Assembly: GCA_030149295.1 (NCBI GenBank)
Contig: JASBRV010000101.1
Coordinates: 53,936-117,935, forward strand
Direction: 5' to 3'
Origin: Bacteriovoracales bacterium
GTDB taxonomy: Bacteria; Bdellovibrionota; Bacteriovoracia; Bacteriovoracales; Bacteriovoracaceae
DNA length: 64,000 nucleotides
Positions 16,768 through 25,530 of the stretch are shown one piece after another. How positions within the stretch are numbered: position 1 is the first letter of the stretch; each line of letters starts with the position of its first letter. The notes under the pieces were generated by a model. That model ran no database searches. It was not told the origin of the DNA and saw nothing but the letters and a program-made list of their open reading frames with translations. The position numbers and the translations under genes are program-made.

Positions 16768-17724
16768 ATGTCAAAAGTATTAGTATTCACTGAAACGACA
16801 GATGATAATGTTAAAAGTGTAACCCTAGAGATTTTAGGCAAGCTCACAGGTCAAGAAGTTGATGTTGCGTGTATCGGTAATCTTCCAGAAGCCGGTGCGA
16901 AGGCACTGGCCGAGCATGGGGCTGCCAATATACACAAAATTTCAGGTGCTGGGTTAGAGCAGTATTCTCCAGAAGGCTACAGTAAAGCTCTCAAAACCGT
17001 AATTGATAATGGTGGCTATGATTATGTCATGGCAGGGTCTACATCTTTGGGTAAAGACCTTATGCCGAGACTAGCAGGTTCTCTCGATGCAGGTATGGCT
17101 TCTGAAGTCACAAACTTCACCATGGATGGAGGAACTTTTTCAGGAACTCGTCCACTATTCGCTGGTAAGGTTCTCGCAAAAGTAGAACTTGATGGACCAA
17201 AACCACACTTTGTAACAGTTAGACCCAACGCTCTTGGTATGCCAGATAGCCCTTCAGCTGGAGCTGGTAACACAAATGACGTTAATGCTGATGTTGGCGA
17301 AATTAGAGCGGCTATAAAAGAGATTGTAAAAGGTGCATCTGAGAAGGTTGATCTTACAGAGGCCAATATTATTATTTCTGGTGGCCGAGCTATGAAGAAT
17401 GCTGAAAACTTCAAAATACTTGATGAGTGTGCGGAGGTTATTGGTGCTACTGTTGGAGCTTCAAGAGCTGCTGTTGACTCTGGATACGCCCCTCACGCAA
17501 TGCAGGTAGGTCAAACTGGAAAGACTGTGGCTCCTTCGCTTTATATCGCTTGTGGAATTTCGGGTGCTATTCAACACTTAGCTGGGATGAGAACTTCAAA
17601 GGTTATTGTTGCTATCAATACTGACCCTGATGCACCTATATTTACAAAAGCAGATTACGGAATTGTGGGTGACCTTTTTAAGATCGTTCCAATCCTTACA
17701 GAAGAATTTAAAAAAATGATGTAA
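16768..17724 (+). CDS. etfA: Electron transfer flavoprotein alpha subunit
   Basis: A 318-residue protein. The C-terminal FAD domain shows SGGRAMKN, GASRAAVDSGYAP, QVGQTGKTVAPSLYIACGISGAIQHLAGM and AINTDPDAPIF, the full ETF-alpha signature. It holds the FAD of the ETF heterodimer. It starts 17 bases after etfB with GGAG upstream and is followed by a strong terminator, closing the operon. Confidence 0.96.
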   Translation: MSKVLVFTETTDDNVKSVTLEILGKLTGQEVDVACIGNLPEAGAKALAEHGAANIHKISGAGLEQYSPEGYSKALKTVIDNGGYDYVMAGSTSLGKDLMPRLAGSLDAGMASEVTNFTMDGGTFSGTRPLFAGKVLAKVELDGPKPHFVTVRPNALGMPDSPSAGAGNTNDVNADVGEIRAAIKEIVKGASEKVDLTEANIIISGGRAMKNAENFKILDECAEVIGATVGASRAAVDSGYAPHAMQVGQTGKTVAPSLYIACGISGAIQHLAGMRTSKVIVAINTDPDAPIFTKADYGIVGDLFKIVPILTEEFKKMM

Positions 17725-17753
17725 AAAAAAGCCCCGAAAGGGGCTTTTTTTTT
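17723..17753. terminator. Bidirectional intrinsic terminator after etfA
   Basis: GCCCC (17731-17735), tetraloop GAAA and GGGGC (17740-17744) are flanked by A8 on the left and T9 on the right, giving a long stem and a U-tract in both directions. It serves etfA and the convergent gene ending at 17752. Confidence 0.93.
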
Positions 17754-19008
17754 AGAAACTAAAACCTGTTTGGTCTATTTTGTCACTTGCAGGATCTCTC
17801 TCATATTCACCCTCATTTCGCTGATCTTCAAAGTATTCAGCTTCTCCCTCAATATCTAAATACTCATCGCTATTTATTCTTTCACCGTCAGCTTCTTCTA
17901 CATAATCATTAGCACCATTTTCATTGAATTCTTCATCATAATACTCTTCTTCACCATATCCATGATCTTGTTCATATCTTTCATATTGTTCGTCTTGATA
18001 CTCTTCATCTCTCTTAAAACCAGAATCATTACCTTGAGCAGGTGCCTGTTGTTGAGTTGCGACCTCTGCTGCAGCATCGTTGGGGACAATATTTTGAGTT
18101 ACAGTTCCAAACTTTTCTTCAATCTCTTGCTTCTTAGCAGGAGTCACGAAGTTTAACATCGCTCCAGCAAGCACTCCTGTAGAAAACCGAACCTTTACTT
18201 CATCTTTACTTACGTTGGTAAGAATTCCTTGATTTCCTCTCATGTCGTTAAAAACACCATGGTTTTTAATTCTCGCTTCCGTCGAAAGGGCTTCCGTTTG
18301 GTTTTTGGTTCCTACATGAAGAATAATATTTTCCATAATAAGTTCACCATTTTTAAGATAAGCATACCCTTCCATGCTATCACCCCTAAGAATGTTTCTA
18401 TTCCTGTTTGGATCTTGCGCAGAAACGAGAGATAAATCATCTTCGATATGATATCTGTTGGCATTCTTTTCTTCATTAATTTCAGCTATTGGCTTATTTA
18501 CATCTACCTGCGGAGCAAGTGTATCTTTCTTAACCTTGACTGCCTGAACAATTTCAAAGCCTTCTCCAAACTCTTTAAAAAGGGCAATCGTACCTTCTCT
18601 TGTTAAAAGAGAAATTTTGAAGGTTTGACCAAAATCCTCATCAACTCTTACTGTACTTAAATCAATCAGTTTTAAATTGATAACAACTCTCTCTCCATCT
18701 TTTTCCTCTTTCATGTCGTATTGGACATTGTCCTGATCATCGATAACTTTTGTAATGATCCATTCACCATCAACAAGAGATGAATCTTCCATTCCAACTT
18801 TTTGAATGAGCGGATACTTGATATTTTCAGAGGCAACAATCCTCTTGTCCCCAAAAGTTTGAGAAAGATTAACATCAACCTCAACCACACTGTCCATAAA
18901 GTCAGCTGTATAAAATTGTTGATCATAATAAGACTCGGCCATTGCTACCAGAGACAAAAGACCTAGCCCCACCGACAATGTTTTTACCAAGTTCTTAAAC
19001 GCTTTCAT
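17752..19008 (-). CDS. Secreted protein with highly acidic Tyr/Glu-rich tail
   Basis: A 418-residue protein with a signal peptide (cleavage after AMA near residue 24). Residues 25-300 look beta-rich, with repeated strand-turn patterns and no family I recognise. Residues from about 320 to the end are dominated by Glu, Asp, Tyr, Asn and Gln (for example YQDEQYERYEQDHGY), clearly disordered and very acidic, before a short hydrophobic end TGFSF. GGAGG precedes ATG 19008. It appears monocistronic, with a terminator at its end. Periplasmic or outer-membrane location is likely; function unknown. Confidence 0.65.
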   Translation of the reverse strand: MKAFKNLVKTLSVGLGLLSLVAMAESYYDQQFYTADFMDSVVEVDVNLSQTFGDKRIVASENIKYPLIQKVGMEDSSLVDGEWIITKVIDDQDNVQYDMKEEKDGERVVINLKLIDLSTVRVDEDFGQTFKISLLTREGTIALFKEFGEGFEIVQAVKVKKDTLAPQVDVNKPIAEINEEKNANRYHIEDDLSLVSAQDPNRNRNILRGDSMEGYAYLKNGELIMENIILHVGTKNQTEALSTEARIKNHGVFNDMRGNQGILTNVSKDEVKVRFSTGVLAGAMLNFVTPAKKQEIEEKFGTVTQNIVPNDAAAEVATQQQAPAQGNDSGFKRDEEYQDEQYERYEQDHGYGEEEYYDEEFNENGANDYVEEADGERINSDEYLDIEGEAEYFEDQRNEGEYERDPASDKIDQTGFSF

Positions 19009-19132
19009 TAATCCTCCAATATCTATTAAGGCTTAATGATGCAACGAGTATGCCAAAACTGAGAAAGTCACCCTTTTTTCAAAAGAGTGACTAAGTGACT
19101 GAATTTACATAAAACATTGTCGGTGCTTTAGA

Positions 19133-19159
19133 CAAAAAAAACCCGACGATTGCCGGGTT
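19133..19159 (-). terminator. Intrinsic terminator of the mrp operon
   Basis: On the minus strand AACCCG (19159-19154) pairs with CGGGTT (19145-19140) around an eight-base loop, followed by a run of T (down to about 19134). It lies 44 bases past the stop of the ribbon-helix-helix gene. Confidence 0.8.
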
Positions 19160-19202
19160 AGTGTATAGATTTTAAACAGGTAGGGATTTATTACACAAAG
19201 AC

Positions 19203-19394
19203 TTAGTCAAGCTTTGGTGTCTTGCCCGTATAGTCGCCGTGGGAGGCGCGGAACCTTTTAAGGGCCGTTACAACCAAATCCTCCAAAGGAATTCCACTAT
19301 TTTTGGCCATATTTTCAAAAGATTCAACGATCTCTTTTTCAATTTTGACGTTTAGTTCTTTCAGGTCCCCCTGATTGTGTTTTTGTGATTTCAT
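19203..19394 (-). CDS. Small ribbon-helix-helix-like protein
   Basis: A 63-residue basic protein. The core DLKELNVKIEKEIVESFENMAKNSGIPLEDLVVTALKRF has the strand-helix-turn-helix spacing of Arc/CopG-type DNA-binding proteins. ATG 19394 is preferred over an earlier in-frame start at 19415: the latter overlaps the upstream gene, while an AAGGA-type element precedes 19394. It is the last gene of a three-gene operon with an Mrp ATPase and a DUF4388-like protein, ahead of a terminator. It may autoregulate that operon, which is inference. No toxin partner is seen. Confidence 0.6.
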   Translation of the reverse strand: MKSQKHNQGDLKELNVKIEKEIVESFENMAKNSGIPLEDLVVTALKRFRASHGDYTGKTPKLD

Positions 19395-19404
19395 AATCCG
19401 TCCT

Positions 19405-19938
19405 TTATTGCCCAATTACTTTGAGAGCGCCTTTTTTCCGTAAAGTCACCAAAGCTAAACTTGTTTGATACTCTGCTAGAGGTGACTCCAAAAATATATC
19501 GGATACTTTATTAAAGTCTGAAATAACAGTCAAAGTCTCAAATTCCCAAAAAGAGACACTTGGACCCCTCGCCACAAAGTCAGGGTTAATTAATAGTCTC
19601 AACTGGGGTGGTGGTATCTTCTTTAAGGCATCTTTATATTGCTGGTAAATAATTTTTGCGCTTTTTTGAAGTTCGTCAAAAGTAAGCTCAAAAATAGCCT
19701 CTGACAATGTGACAATTTCAGGTTCAACAACAAAGGTAAGTCTTTCATCCTCAAGATCTTCAATTACTATATTATAAAGGGTGGACCTTCCAATCCTTCC
19801 TTTATAGCTAGAATTTACAATGAGGCCATCAAGAAGGGCTACTCTTCCAAGAAATTTCCTATTGTCTTTATCGAGAACATTAATCTTACCCGTGAAGTTC
19901 AAAACGACCTGATCGGATAAAGTTTTTAAAAATGCCAA
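19405..19938 (-). CDS. DUF4388 (PATAN)-like protein
   Basis: A 177-residue protein whose first 85 residues (LNFTGKINVLDKDNRKFLGRVALLDGLIVNSSYKG, with later TLYNIVIEDLEDERLTF) resemble the DUF4388/PATAN module often found in regulators of deltaproteobacterial type. The second half contains a helical linker and a winged-helix-like end (SPLAEYQTSLALVTLRKKGAL). The start is TTG 19938 with AGGG four bases upstream; no ATG is close. It lies six bases after the mrp stop. A regulatory role is suggested by the family only. Confidence 0.5.
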   Translation of the reverse strand: MAFLKTLSDQVVLNFTGKINVLDKDNRKFLGRVALLDGLIVNSSYKGRIGRSTLYNIVIEDLEDERLTFVVEPEIVTLSEAIFELTFDELQKSAKIIYQQYKDALKKIPPPQLRLLINPDFVARGPSVSFWEFETLTVISDFNKVSDIFLESPLAEYQTSLALVTLRKKGALKVIGQ

Positions 19939-19944
19939 ATTGCC

Positions 19945-21081
19945 CTACTTGAAAAGCTTGCCCAAAAATCCTTTTTCTTTATTCATTTTAGCAACTTTTT
20001 CAGCGATATCTACATAAGACTTGTAGGCGGTATTCTTCTGATAAGATTCATCTGCCATATAGGGTTTGCCGTTATCTCCAGCCTCGCGCATTACCATTTC
20101 TAATGGAATATCTCCTAAAAAGCTAACCTCAAGTTCTTTTGCAACCTTCTTAACGCCATCTTTTCCAAAAATATAATACTTTTCGCCTTCTTTGCCTTCA
20201 GGTGAGAAATAAGACATATTCTCCACCATTCCGATAACAGGAGTATTAACCTGTTGGAACATCTTTAGTCCCTTAATCGTATCAGCTATTGCTACTGACT
20301 GAGGTGTTGAAACGACAACTACCCCATCAACCTCTGTATTTTGAACCAGGGATAGCTGCGTATCACCAGTACCTGGGGGAAGGTCGATAATTAAAAAGTC
20401 CAGCTCACCCCAATCCGTATCAAAGAAGAACTGATTTAATACCCCTCCCAACATAGGTCCACGCCAAATTACTGGATCACTTTCGTTAATGAAGAGACCA
20501 AATGAAATAAAAGATAAACCATAAGCCTCCAAGGGCTTAATTTTCTTTTGAGCCGTTGCTTCTGGCTTTGCTCCTTTTTTGTTAAGAAGTATTGGGAGTG
20601 AAGGGCCATAAATATCTGCATCCAAAAGACCGACTTTATATCCTAGCTTTTTTAAACTAAGGGCCAAATTTACAGAGACAGTACTCTTACCAACTCCTCC
20701 CTTACAGCTCGAAACAGCGATGACATTTTTAACATTAGGTATTCTCTTTTTATTACCGTTCACACCATGGCCCACCTTTAGATTCGCGTGGGCAGAAGTT
20801 GGTTTTTCCTCCGATTTTGGAGGGTTTTGATTACCAATATTAGTCTCACTTGAAATTGTTTTAACTAGAATTTTATCTTCTTCATATTGTCCATTTAGCG
20901 CCTCAACAATATCATTTTCAATTTTCCTCTTTTCCTGTGGTCCAATACCATCTCTTCGGTAAGTTATGGTAACCTGACCTTTATCGTCAGCTTCAGCATT
21001 TACCCATCTCTTTTCGTCAGATAAAGACTTGCCAGAGGTTGGGTTTAAGATATTTCCAAGTAGTTTGATCGTATTTTCCAT
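19945..21081 (-). CDS. mrp: Mrp/NBP35 (ApbC) family iron-sulfur carrier ATPase
   Basis: A 378-residue protein with an N-terminal MIP18/DUF59-like domain (residues 1-80), a linker, and a deviant Walker A SCKGGVGKST typical of MinD/Mrp ATPases, followed by LLDADIYGPSLP and LIIDLPPGTGD. Mrp proteins bind and deliver Fe-S clusters. The C-terminal CxxC of many family members is not visible here, which is worth noting. AGGAG precedes ATG 21081. It leads an operon with a DUF4388-like and a ribbon-helix-helix protein. Confidence 0.88.
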   Translation of the reverse strand: MENTIKLLGNILNPTSGKSLSDEKRWVNAEADDKGQVTITYRRDGIGPQEKRKIENDIVEALNGQYEEDKILVKTISSETNIGNQNPPKSEEKPTSAHANLKVGHGVNGNKKRIPNVKNVIAVSSCKGGVGKSTVSVNLALSLKKLGYKVGLLDADIYGPSLPILLNKKGAKPEATAQKKIKPLEAYGLSFISFGLFINESDPVIWRGPMLGGVLNQFFFDTDWGELDFLIIDLPPGTGDTQLSLVQNTEVDGVVVVSTPQSVAIADTIKGLKMFQQVNTPVIGMVENMSYFSPEGKEGEKYYIFGKDGVKKVAKELEVSFLGDIPLEMVMREAGDNGKPYMADESYQKNTAYKSYVDIAEKVAKMNKEKGFLGKLFK

Positions 21082-21236
21082 AAAATTCTCCTAAGAACTT
21101 TCTAAACCATTCCCATGGGAATTTAAAGCTCTAACAGCAATGTACAATTGGACAAACTTTTCCGCTAAATAAATCCCTAGCGCAAGGTGACAATTGACCT
21201 TATCATTAAGACTCTAACCCTTTAAAATAACAATTG

Positions 21237-21806
21237 ATGGCCGGATATAAACGAAATACTTACCTCATTAACCCTCACTTCCAAATAAAGTTTAGTCTCT
21301 ATGTCTGTGGGCTAGTTTTCGTCTCCTCGATCATTTATCCCCTGACAATTTTTGATCTTTTATCTAGCTTCATTGCCTTCATTGGTTCGAAATCACCAGA
21401 AGCTGCAGCTCAGCTACAAAACAAAAGAACCAGTCTGATAGTGATTCTCACACTCTGGCAGATTGGATTTACAGCGCTGGTCTTTATCGCTTGTATCTTT
21501 TTCAGCCATAAAATTGCAGGGCCTATGTTTAAGCTGCAAAAATTTCTACGAGCAAAAAAAGACGGCAATGAAGATGGTAAGCTTTTCTTTAGAAAGGGGG
21601 ATTACTTTCATGAGGTTGCAGATGATTTTAATGACGCTTTTAATGAACTCGAAGAAAGACATCATCAAGATTTAATGTATTTAAATGAAGTTAATTCTTA
21701 CATTAGCAACCTAGGAATGGTTGTCCCCGAAGACAAAAGAGCTGTGCTTTCAGAGATAACACAAAGGCTCAATCAAATTCAAAGTAGGTTTGAGTCAGCA
21801 GATTAG
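21237..21806 (+). CDS. Two-segment membrane protein with HAMP-like region
   Basis: A 189-residue protein. Segments near residues 20-40 and 65-90 bracket a short external loop; the second runs into SHKIAGPMFKLQKFLRAK, the start typical of a HAMP linker, and then an amphipathic helical tail that could form a coiled coil. It lacks a kinase or methyl-accepting domain, so it may be a stand-alone signalling or partner protein. ATG 21237 directly follows a TTG at 21234; no clear ribosome site exists. It is eight bases from the transglycosylase gene, probably co-transcribed. Confidence 0.6.
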   Translation: MAGYKRNTYLINPHFQIKFSLYVCGLVFVSSIIYPLTIFDLLSSFIAFIGSKSPEAAAQLQNKRTSLIVILTLWQIGFTALVFIACIFFSHKIAGPMFKLQKFLRAKKDGNEDGKLFFRKGDYFHEVADDFNDAFNELEERHHQDLMYLNEVNSYISNLGMVVPEDKRAVLSEITQRLNQIQSRFESAD

Positions 21807-21814
21807 TTTTCTCT

Positions 21815-23836
21815 TTGAGTGTTAGAAAAAATGGAGTTTTTCTGAATCTTCTCGTAGTAATTCTTTTTTTAACATTAACAAGTGTTCAGGCTAACTATCT
21901 GGACTGGAAATCTGTAAGTAGTCATGAGTTTTCAAAAAAAGAAATTTTAGCGGCAAAAAACTTGGAAGACTTTTACTGGGCAGTTCGTCAGAAAGACATT
22001 AAAAGACTAAATTATAACCATTCCCTTTTTAAAAAAAGACACGGATCCAAATTGGCATTATACCTTCCTCTTTTGGAGCAAGGCCTAGTTCTCGCCAAAC
22101 AGATTAAAAAAAAGAAGTTTTTATCAACTTGCCCAGAGATTGACCCTACTGATTCTATTTTTAAAAAGTTTACCCGTGAGTATAAAAGGTATTGCGTGAA
22201 TAATAATATAAAAGCAGTACTCGCTAGCTCTAAGCTAACCGATTCGCAAATCAGCTTTTTAAACAACAACCTCGATTTATTTACAAAAAGAACGAATATT
22301 AAACCCTTACGAGAGAAGCTTAAAAAATGGGATCAAAAGACTATCGCTTCTTTTTCAAAAGCTTTAACTGACAGCATTCTAAAAACCAAAAGACTTCCCC
22401 ACAAAGAGCTTTTAGAATATATTGCCTTAGACCATAAGGTTACGAGATTTATTCAAAAAAACCAGCTCTTTGCTTCAAGTGTCTACCACAACTACTCAAA
22501 GATTTTCTCTAATCTCGTCAAAGAATTTAAAAATCTCTATATTAAAGGAGATAACGAGGGCGCAAGAGAATCTCTTTTACATGCAATCGAGTTTTATGAG
22601 TCTAATAAAGATAAAATCAATGACTCAAAGGCCTGGAGACTCTTCATAACCTCTGGAAAAAAAGTAGCTAGAAGAGATGACTACCCTCTTGCCCTAGACC
22701 TGTTTAGACTGAGTGAAAAAAGCGGTGATGAAGAGCAGGTATTTGAATCTAAATTCCAAACCCTTTTTGCTTTTTACAGGGAAGGAAAACTAAGTGATGC
22801 TAGAAAGTTCATTAAGGAAGAAGATTTTGTTGAAAAATTCGATAAGCTAAATTCAAAGCTTCGTTTTTGGGTTTCTCGAGTTTATGCAGAAAGTAAAGAA
22901 TACAAAAAAGCAAAAACTCTCTTCAAAAGGCAAATTGAAATCAATCCATTAAGTTTTTATTCGATCCTAAGCCTTAAAAAACTTCAATCCCTTTCTCCCT
23001 CACAGGAAGTCTCTCTCATTATTAATGAAGATATTCCTAGTCTAAATACACAGATTGGAAAAAAAGCTTCAGAGAAAATAGCCCTCTTTAATCTTTTTTC
23101 TCAAGCCAATACAACAACATTATCCAATGCGCTTGCTTATGAGTTAAGGGCTCTTGATGAAACTAAGTTTTTTCCAAATTTGGGAATCCATAAAGCGAAA
23201 GCTCTTAAGCCCTACTTTCTCATAAAGTTTTTCAGTCAAAGTAATAGCCACCTCCATAGTTTTAAGGTTGCTTACTCAAACCTAAAACAAGGTAAAATTA
23301 AGCTCAATAAGCTTGTCGTAGAAAGCCTCTTTCCCATTAAATATCAAAACCTAGCAAAGTCATACGCACCTAATATAGAAAATAAAATCATCTTAAGTCT
23401 TATTAGACAAGAATCTGCCTTCAATGAAAGAGCGAGAAGTGCCGTTGGTGCCAGAGGCCTTATGCAAATTATGCCCGCAACCGGCAGGCAATTCGTAAAA
23501 AGTCTAAAAGCCTATCAGCTCTATGAGCCAGAGTTAAATATTAAAATTGGAACAAAGTTTTTAGATGAACTTCTACGAAAATATGATGGTGATCTCATTT
23601 TCACCCTTTCTGCTTATAACGCTGGGATGGGCAATGTTTCCAGGTGGCAAAGGTCCATTCCCTTTACTACAGATGAACTAACCAACGTTGAACTTATTCC
23701 CTTCAAAGAGACAAGAAATTACGTGAAACTAATTTATCGCAATCTTTTCTTTTACTCAGCACTTGAGGGCTCAAATGAAAGCCTCTTATCCCCTGTTCAA
23801 AATAGCTTTAAAATAACCCTCGATTCTAAACATTAA
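21815..23836 (+). CDS. slt: Soluble lytic murein transglycosylase (Slt70 type)
   Basis: A 673-residue periplasmic enzyme. A signal peptide ending near SVQA is followed by a long helical superhelix of about 480 residues and a C-terminal SLT domain: LIRQESAFNERARS with catalytic Glu533, AVGARGLMQIMPATG, and LSAYNAGMGNVSRW. It cleaves the MurNAc-GlcNAc bond with 1,6-anhydro formation. The frame has no ATG before the signal peptide, so TTG 21815 is used. Its 3' end overlaps ychF (convergent) by 11 bases. Besides growth it could help remodel walls in a predatory cycle, which is inference. Confidence 0.88.
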   Translation: MSVRKNGVFLNLLVVILFLTLTSVQANYLDWKSVSSHEFSKKEILAAKNLEDFYWAVRQKDIKRLNYNHSLFKKRHGSKLALYLPLLEQGLVLAKQIKKKKFLSTCPEIDPTDSIFKKFTREYKRYCVNNNIKAVLASSKLTDSQISFLNNNLDLFTKRTNIKPLREKLKKWDQKTIASFSKALTDSILKTKRLPHKELLEYIALDHKVTRFIQKNQLFASSVYHNYSKIFSNLVKEFKNLYIKGDNEGARESLLHAIEFYESNKDKINDSKAWRLFITSGKKVARRDDYPLALDLFRLSEKSGDEEQVFESKFQTLFAFYREGKLSDARKFIKEEDFVEKFDKLNSKLRFWVSRVYAESKEYKKAKTLFKRQIEINPLSFYSILSLKKLQSLSPSQEVSLIINEDIPSLNTQIGKKASEKIALFNLFSQANTTTLSNALAYELRALDETKFFPNLGIHKAKALKPYFLIKFFSQSNSHLHSFKVAYSNLKQGKIKLNKLVVESLFPIKYQNLAKSYAPNIENKIILSLIRQESAFNERARSAVGARGLMQIMPATGRQFVKSLKAYQLYEPELNIKIGTKFLDELLRKYDGDLIFTLSAYNAGMGNVSRWQRSIPFTTDELTNVELIPFKETRNYVKLIYRNLFFYSALEGSNESLLSPVQNSFKITLDSKH

Positions 23837-24935
23837 ATCTGAAGTGAACGACATCGCCGTCTTTGACTTCGTATTCTTTACCTTCAATCTTTAGCTTGCC
23901 AGCCTCTTTAACTTTTTGTTCACTACCAAGAGAAAAAAGGTCATCACAGTGATAAACCTCTGCCTTAATAAAACCTCTTTCAAAGTCTGTATGGATTACA
24001 CCTGCAGCCTGAGGAGCTTTTGACCCGGCCTTAAAGGTCCATGCCCTTACTTCCTTTTCGCCAGCAGTAAAATAAGTTCTTAAGCCAAGAAGATCATAAG
24101 CCGTTTTTGTCAATGTTTCGAGCCCCGACTTTTCAATTCCAGCGGCTTCAAGAAATTCGGCTTTTTCTTCCTCCGTCTCAAGAAGAGAGATTTCAGATTC
24201 TAACTTTCCGCAAATCACTAGAGCTATCGAGCCCTCTTTATTAGCATGCTCGGAAACAAGCGATGTGTATTGGTTTCCATCTGTTGCACTATCCTCATCA
24301 ACATTACAAAGATAAAGAACGGGTTTTAGCGTAATAAGATTTAAATCTTTAATCGCATCCCTATCCTCTTCACTTAAACCCAACGAGAATGCCCTTTCAC
24401 CTTTTTCAAGATGATCTTTAAGTCTTTCTAGAATCGGTTGTTGAATCTTAGCGATTTTTTGCAAATCTTTATTTTGACTCTTAAGGACCTTAGGTATGCC
24501 TTGGAGCTTTTTATCAACAATCTCCAGATCTGCTAACGCAAGCTCATAGTTAATTGTAGTTATGTCATCTATTGGATCAATCTTTCCATGAACATGAACA
24601 ACATTTTCATCATCAAAACATCTAATAACATGGACGATGGCGTTTACTTGTCTGATATGACCAAGGAATTGGTTTCCAAGCCCCTCTCCCTTAGAGGCGC
24701 CTTTAACTAGGCCCGCAATATCTACAAATTCAACGATGGTTGGTACGGTTCTTTGAGGTTTAATAAATTCTGTAATTTTATCAAGCCTCTCGTCTGATAC
24801 ATTAACTATTCCTACATTAGGTTCTATTGTACAGAAAGGGTAATTAGCCGCCTCTGCTGGAGCAGCGGTAAGTGCTTTAAAGATAGTAGACTTTCCTACA
24901 TTCGGTAGTCCTACAATTCCACAATTTAAACCCAT
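23826..24935 (-). CDS. ychF: Redox-regulated ATPase/GTPase YchF
   Basis: A 369-residue Obg-family protein beginning GIVGLPNVGKSTIFKALT (P-loop), with DIAGLVKGASKGEGLGNQFL (G3), LYLCNVDE in the NxxE position typical of YchF, and the C-terminal TGS-like domain (FKAGSKAPQAAGVIHTDFERGFIKAEV). YchF hydrolyses ATP and binds ribosomes. It starts after pth by one base pair gap, with AAGGA upstream. Operon: prs-pth-ychF. Confidence 0.95.
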   Translation of the reverse strand: MGLNCGIVGLPNVGKSTIFKALTAAPAEAANYPFCTIEPNVGIVNVSDERLDKITEFIKPQRTVPTIVEFVDIAGLVKGASKGEGLGNQFLGHIRQVNAIVHVIRCFDDENVVHVHGKIDPIDDITTINYELALADLEIVDKKLQGIPKVLKSQNKDLQKIAKIQQPILERLKDHLEKGERAFSLGLSEEDRDAIKDLNLITLKPVLYLCNVDEDSATDGNQYTSLVSEHANKEGSIALVICGKLESEISLLETEEEKAEFLEAAGIEKSGLETLTKTAYDLLGLRTYFTAGEKEVRAWTFKAGSKAPQAAGVIHTDFERGFIKAEVYHCDDLFSLGSEQKVKEAGKLKIEGKEYEVKDGDVVHFRFNV

Positions 24936-24936
24936 C

Positions 24937-25521
24937 TTAATTTCCTTTTTCTAATACAGATTTTTTACTAAATTTATTTTGTGCTTTTTGAAAACCTTGT
25001 TTTAAATAAAAGTCTATTGCTTTTGACCCCAACTCTAGAAAGTCTGTGAGCCAAGGCTCCTCTTCATCTTTATTAAATTTACCCAAAACATGAGCCGAAA
25101 CATCGCCGTGTTTCGGTTTTCCCACCCCCATTCTAAGTCTTAGGAAGTTTTGATTGGGAAGATGTTGTGCCATAGACTTCAAGCCATTATTTCCCGCTAA
25201 GCCTCCTCCTTTTTTCAAATGAAGAGTCCCAAAAGGTAAATCAATCTCGTCATGAACGACAAGAATGTCGTCAATGCCAACCTTATAAAAGTCCATAGCC
25301 GGACGAACACTCTCACCACTTAAATTCATAAAGGTTTGTGGCTTTAAAAAAATTACCTGCTCACCCTTGATATTGACGAGGGTAAACTCACCCTTAAATT
25401 TTTCCTTCCAATTTGCGCCCTCTAACAAGGGTAGCTTATCGAATAGCATCCAACCTATATTATGACGGGTGTCCTCATATTCACGGCCAGGGTTTCCAAG
25501 GGCTACAATCAACTTGGCCAA
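24937..25521 (-). CDS. pth: Peptidyl-tRNA hydrolase
   Basis: A 194-residue enzyme that frees tRNA from peptidyl-tRNA dropped by ribosomes. It shows ALGNPGREYEDTRHNIGW (catalytic His), QTFMNLSG, VVHDEIDLPFG and KKGGGLAGNNGLKS. The start is TTG 25521 with AGGA eight bases upstream. It lies between prs and ychF; the ribosomal protein L25 gene, often present between prs and pth, is missing here. Confidence 0.94.
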   Translation of the reverse strand: MAKLIVALGNPGREYEDTRHNIGWMLFDKLPLLEGANWKEKFKGEFTLVNIKGEQVIFLKPQTFMNLSGESVRPAMDFYKVGIDDILVVHDEIDLPFGTLHLKKGGGLAGNNGLKSMAQHLPNQNFLRLRMGVGKPKHGDVSAHVLGKFNKDEEEPWLTDFLELGSKAIDFYLKQGFQKAQNKFSKKSVLEKGN

Positions 25522-25530
25522 AACAAGATC

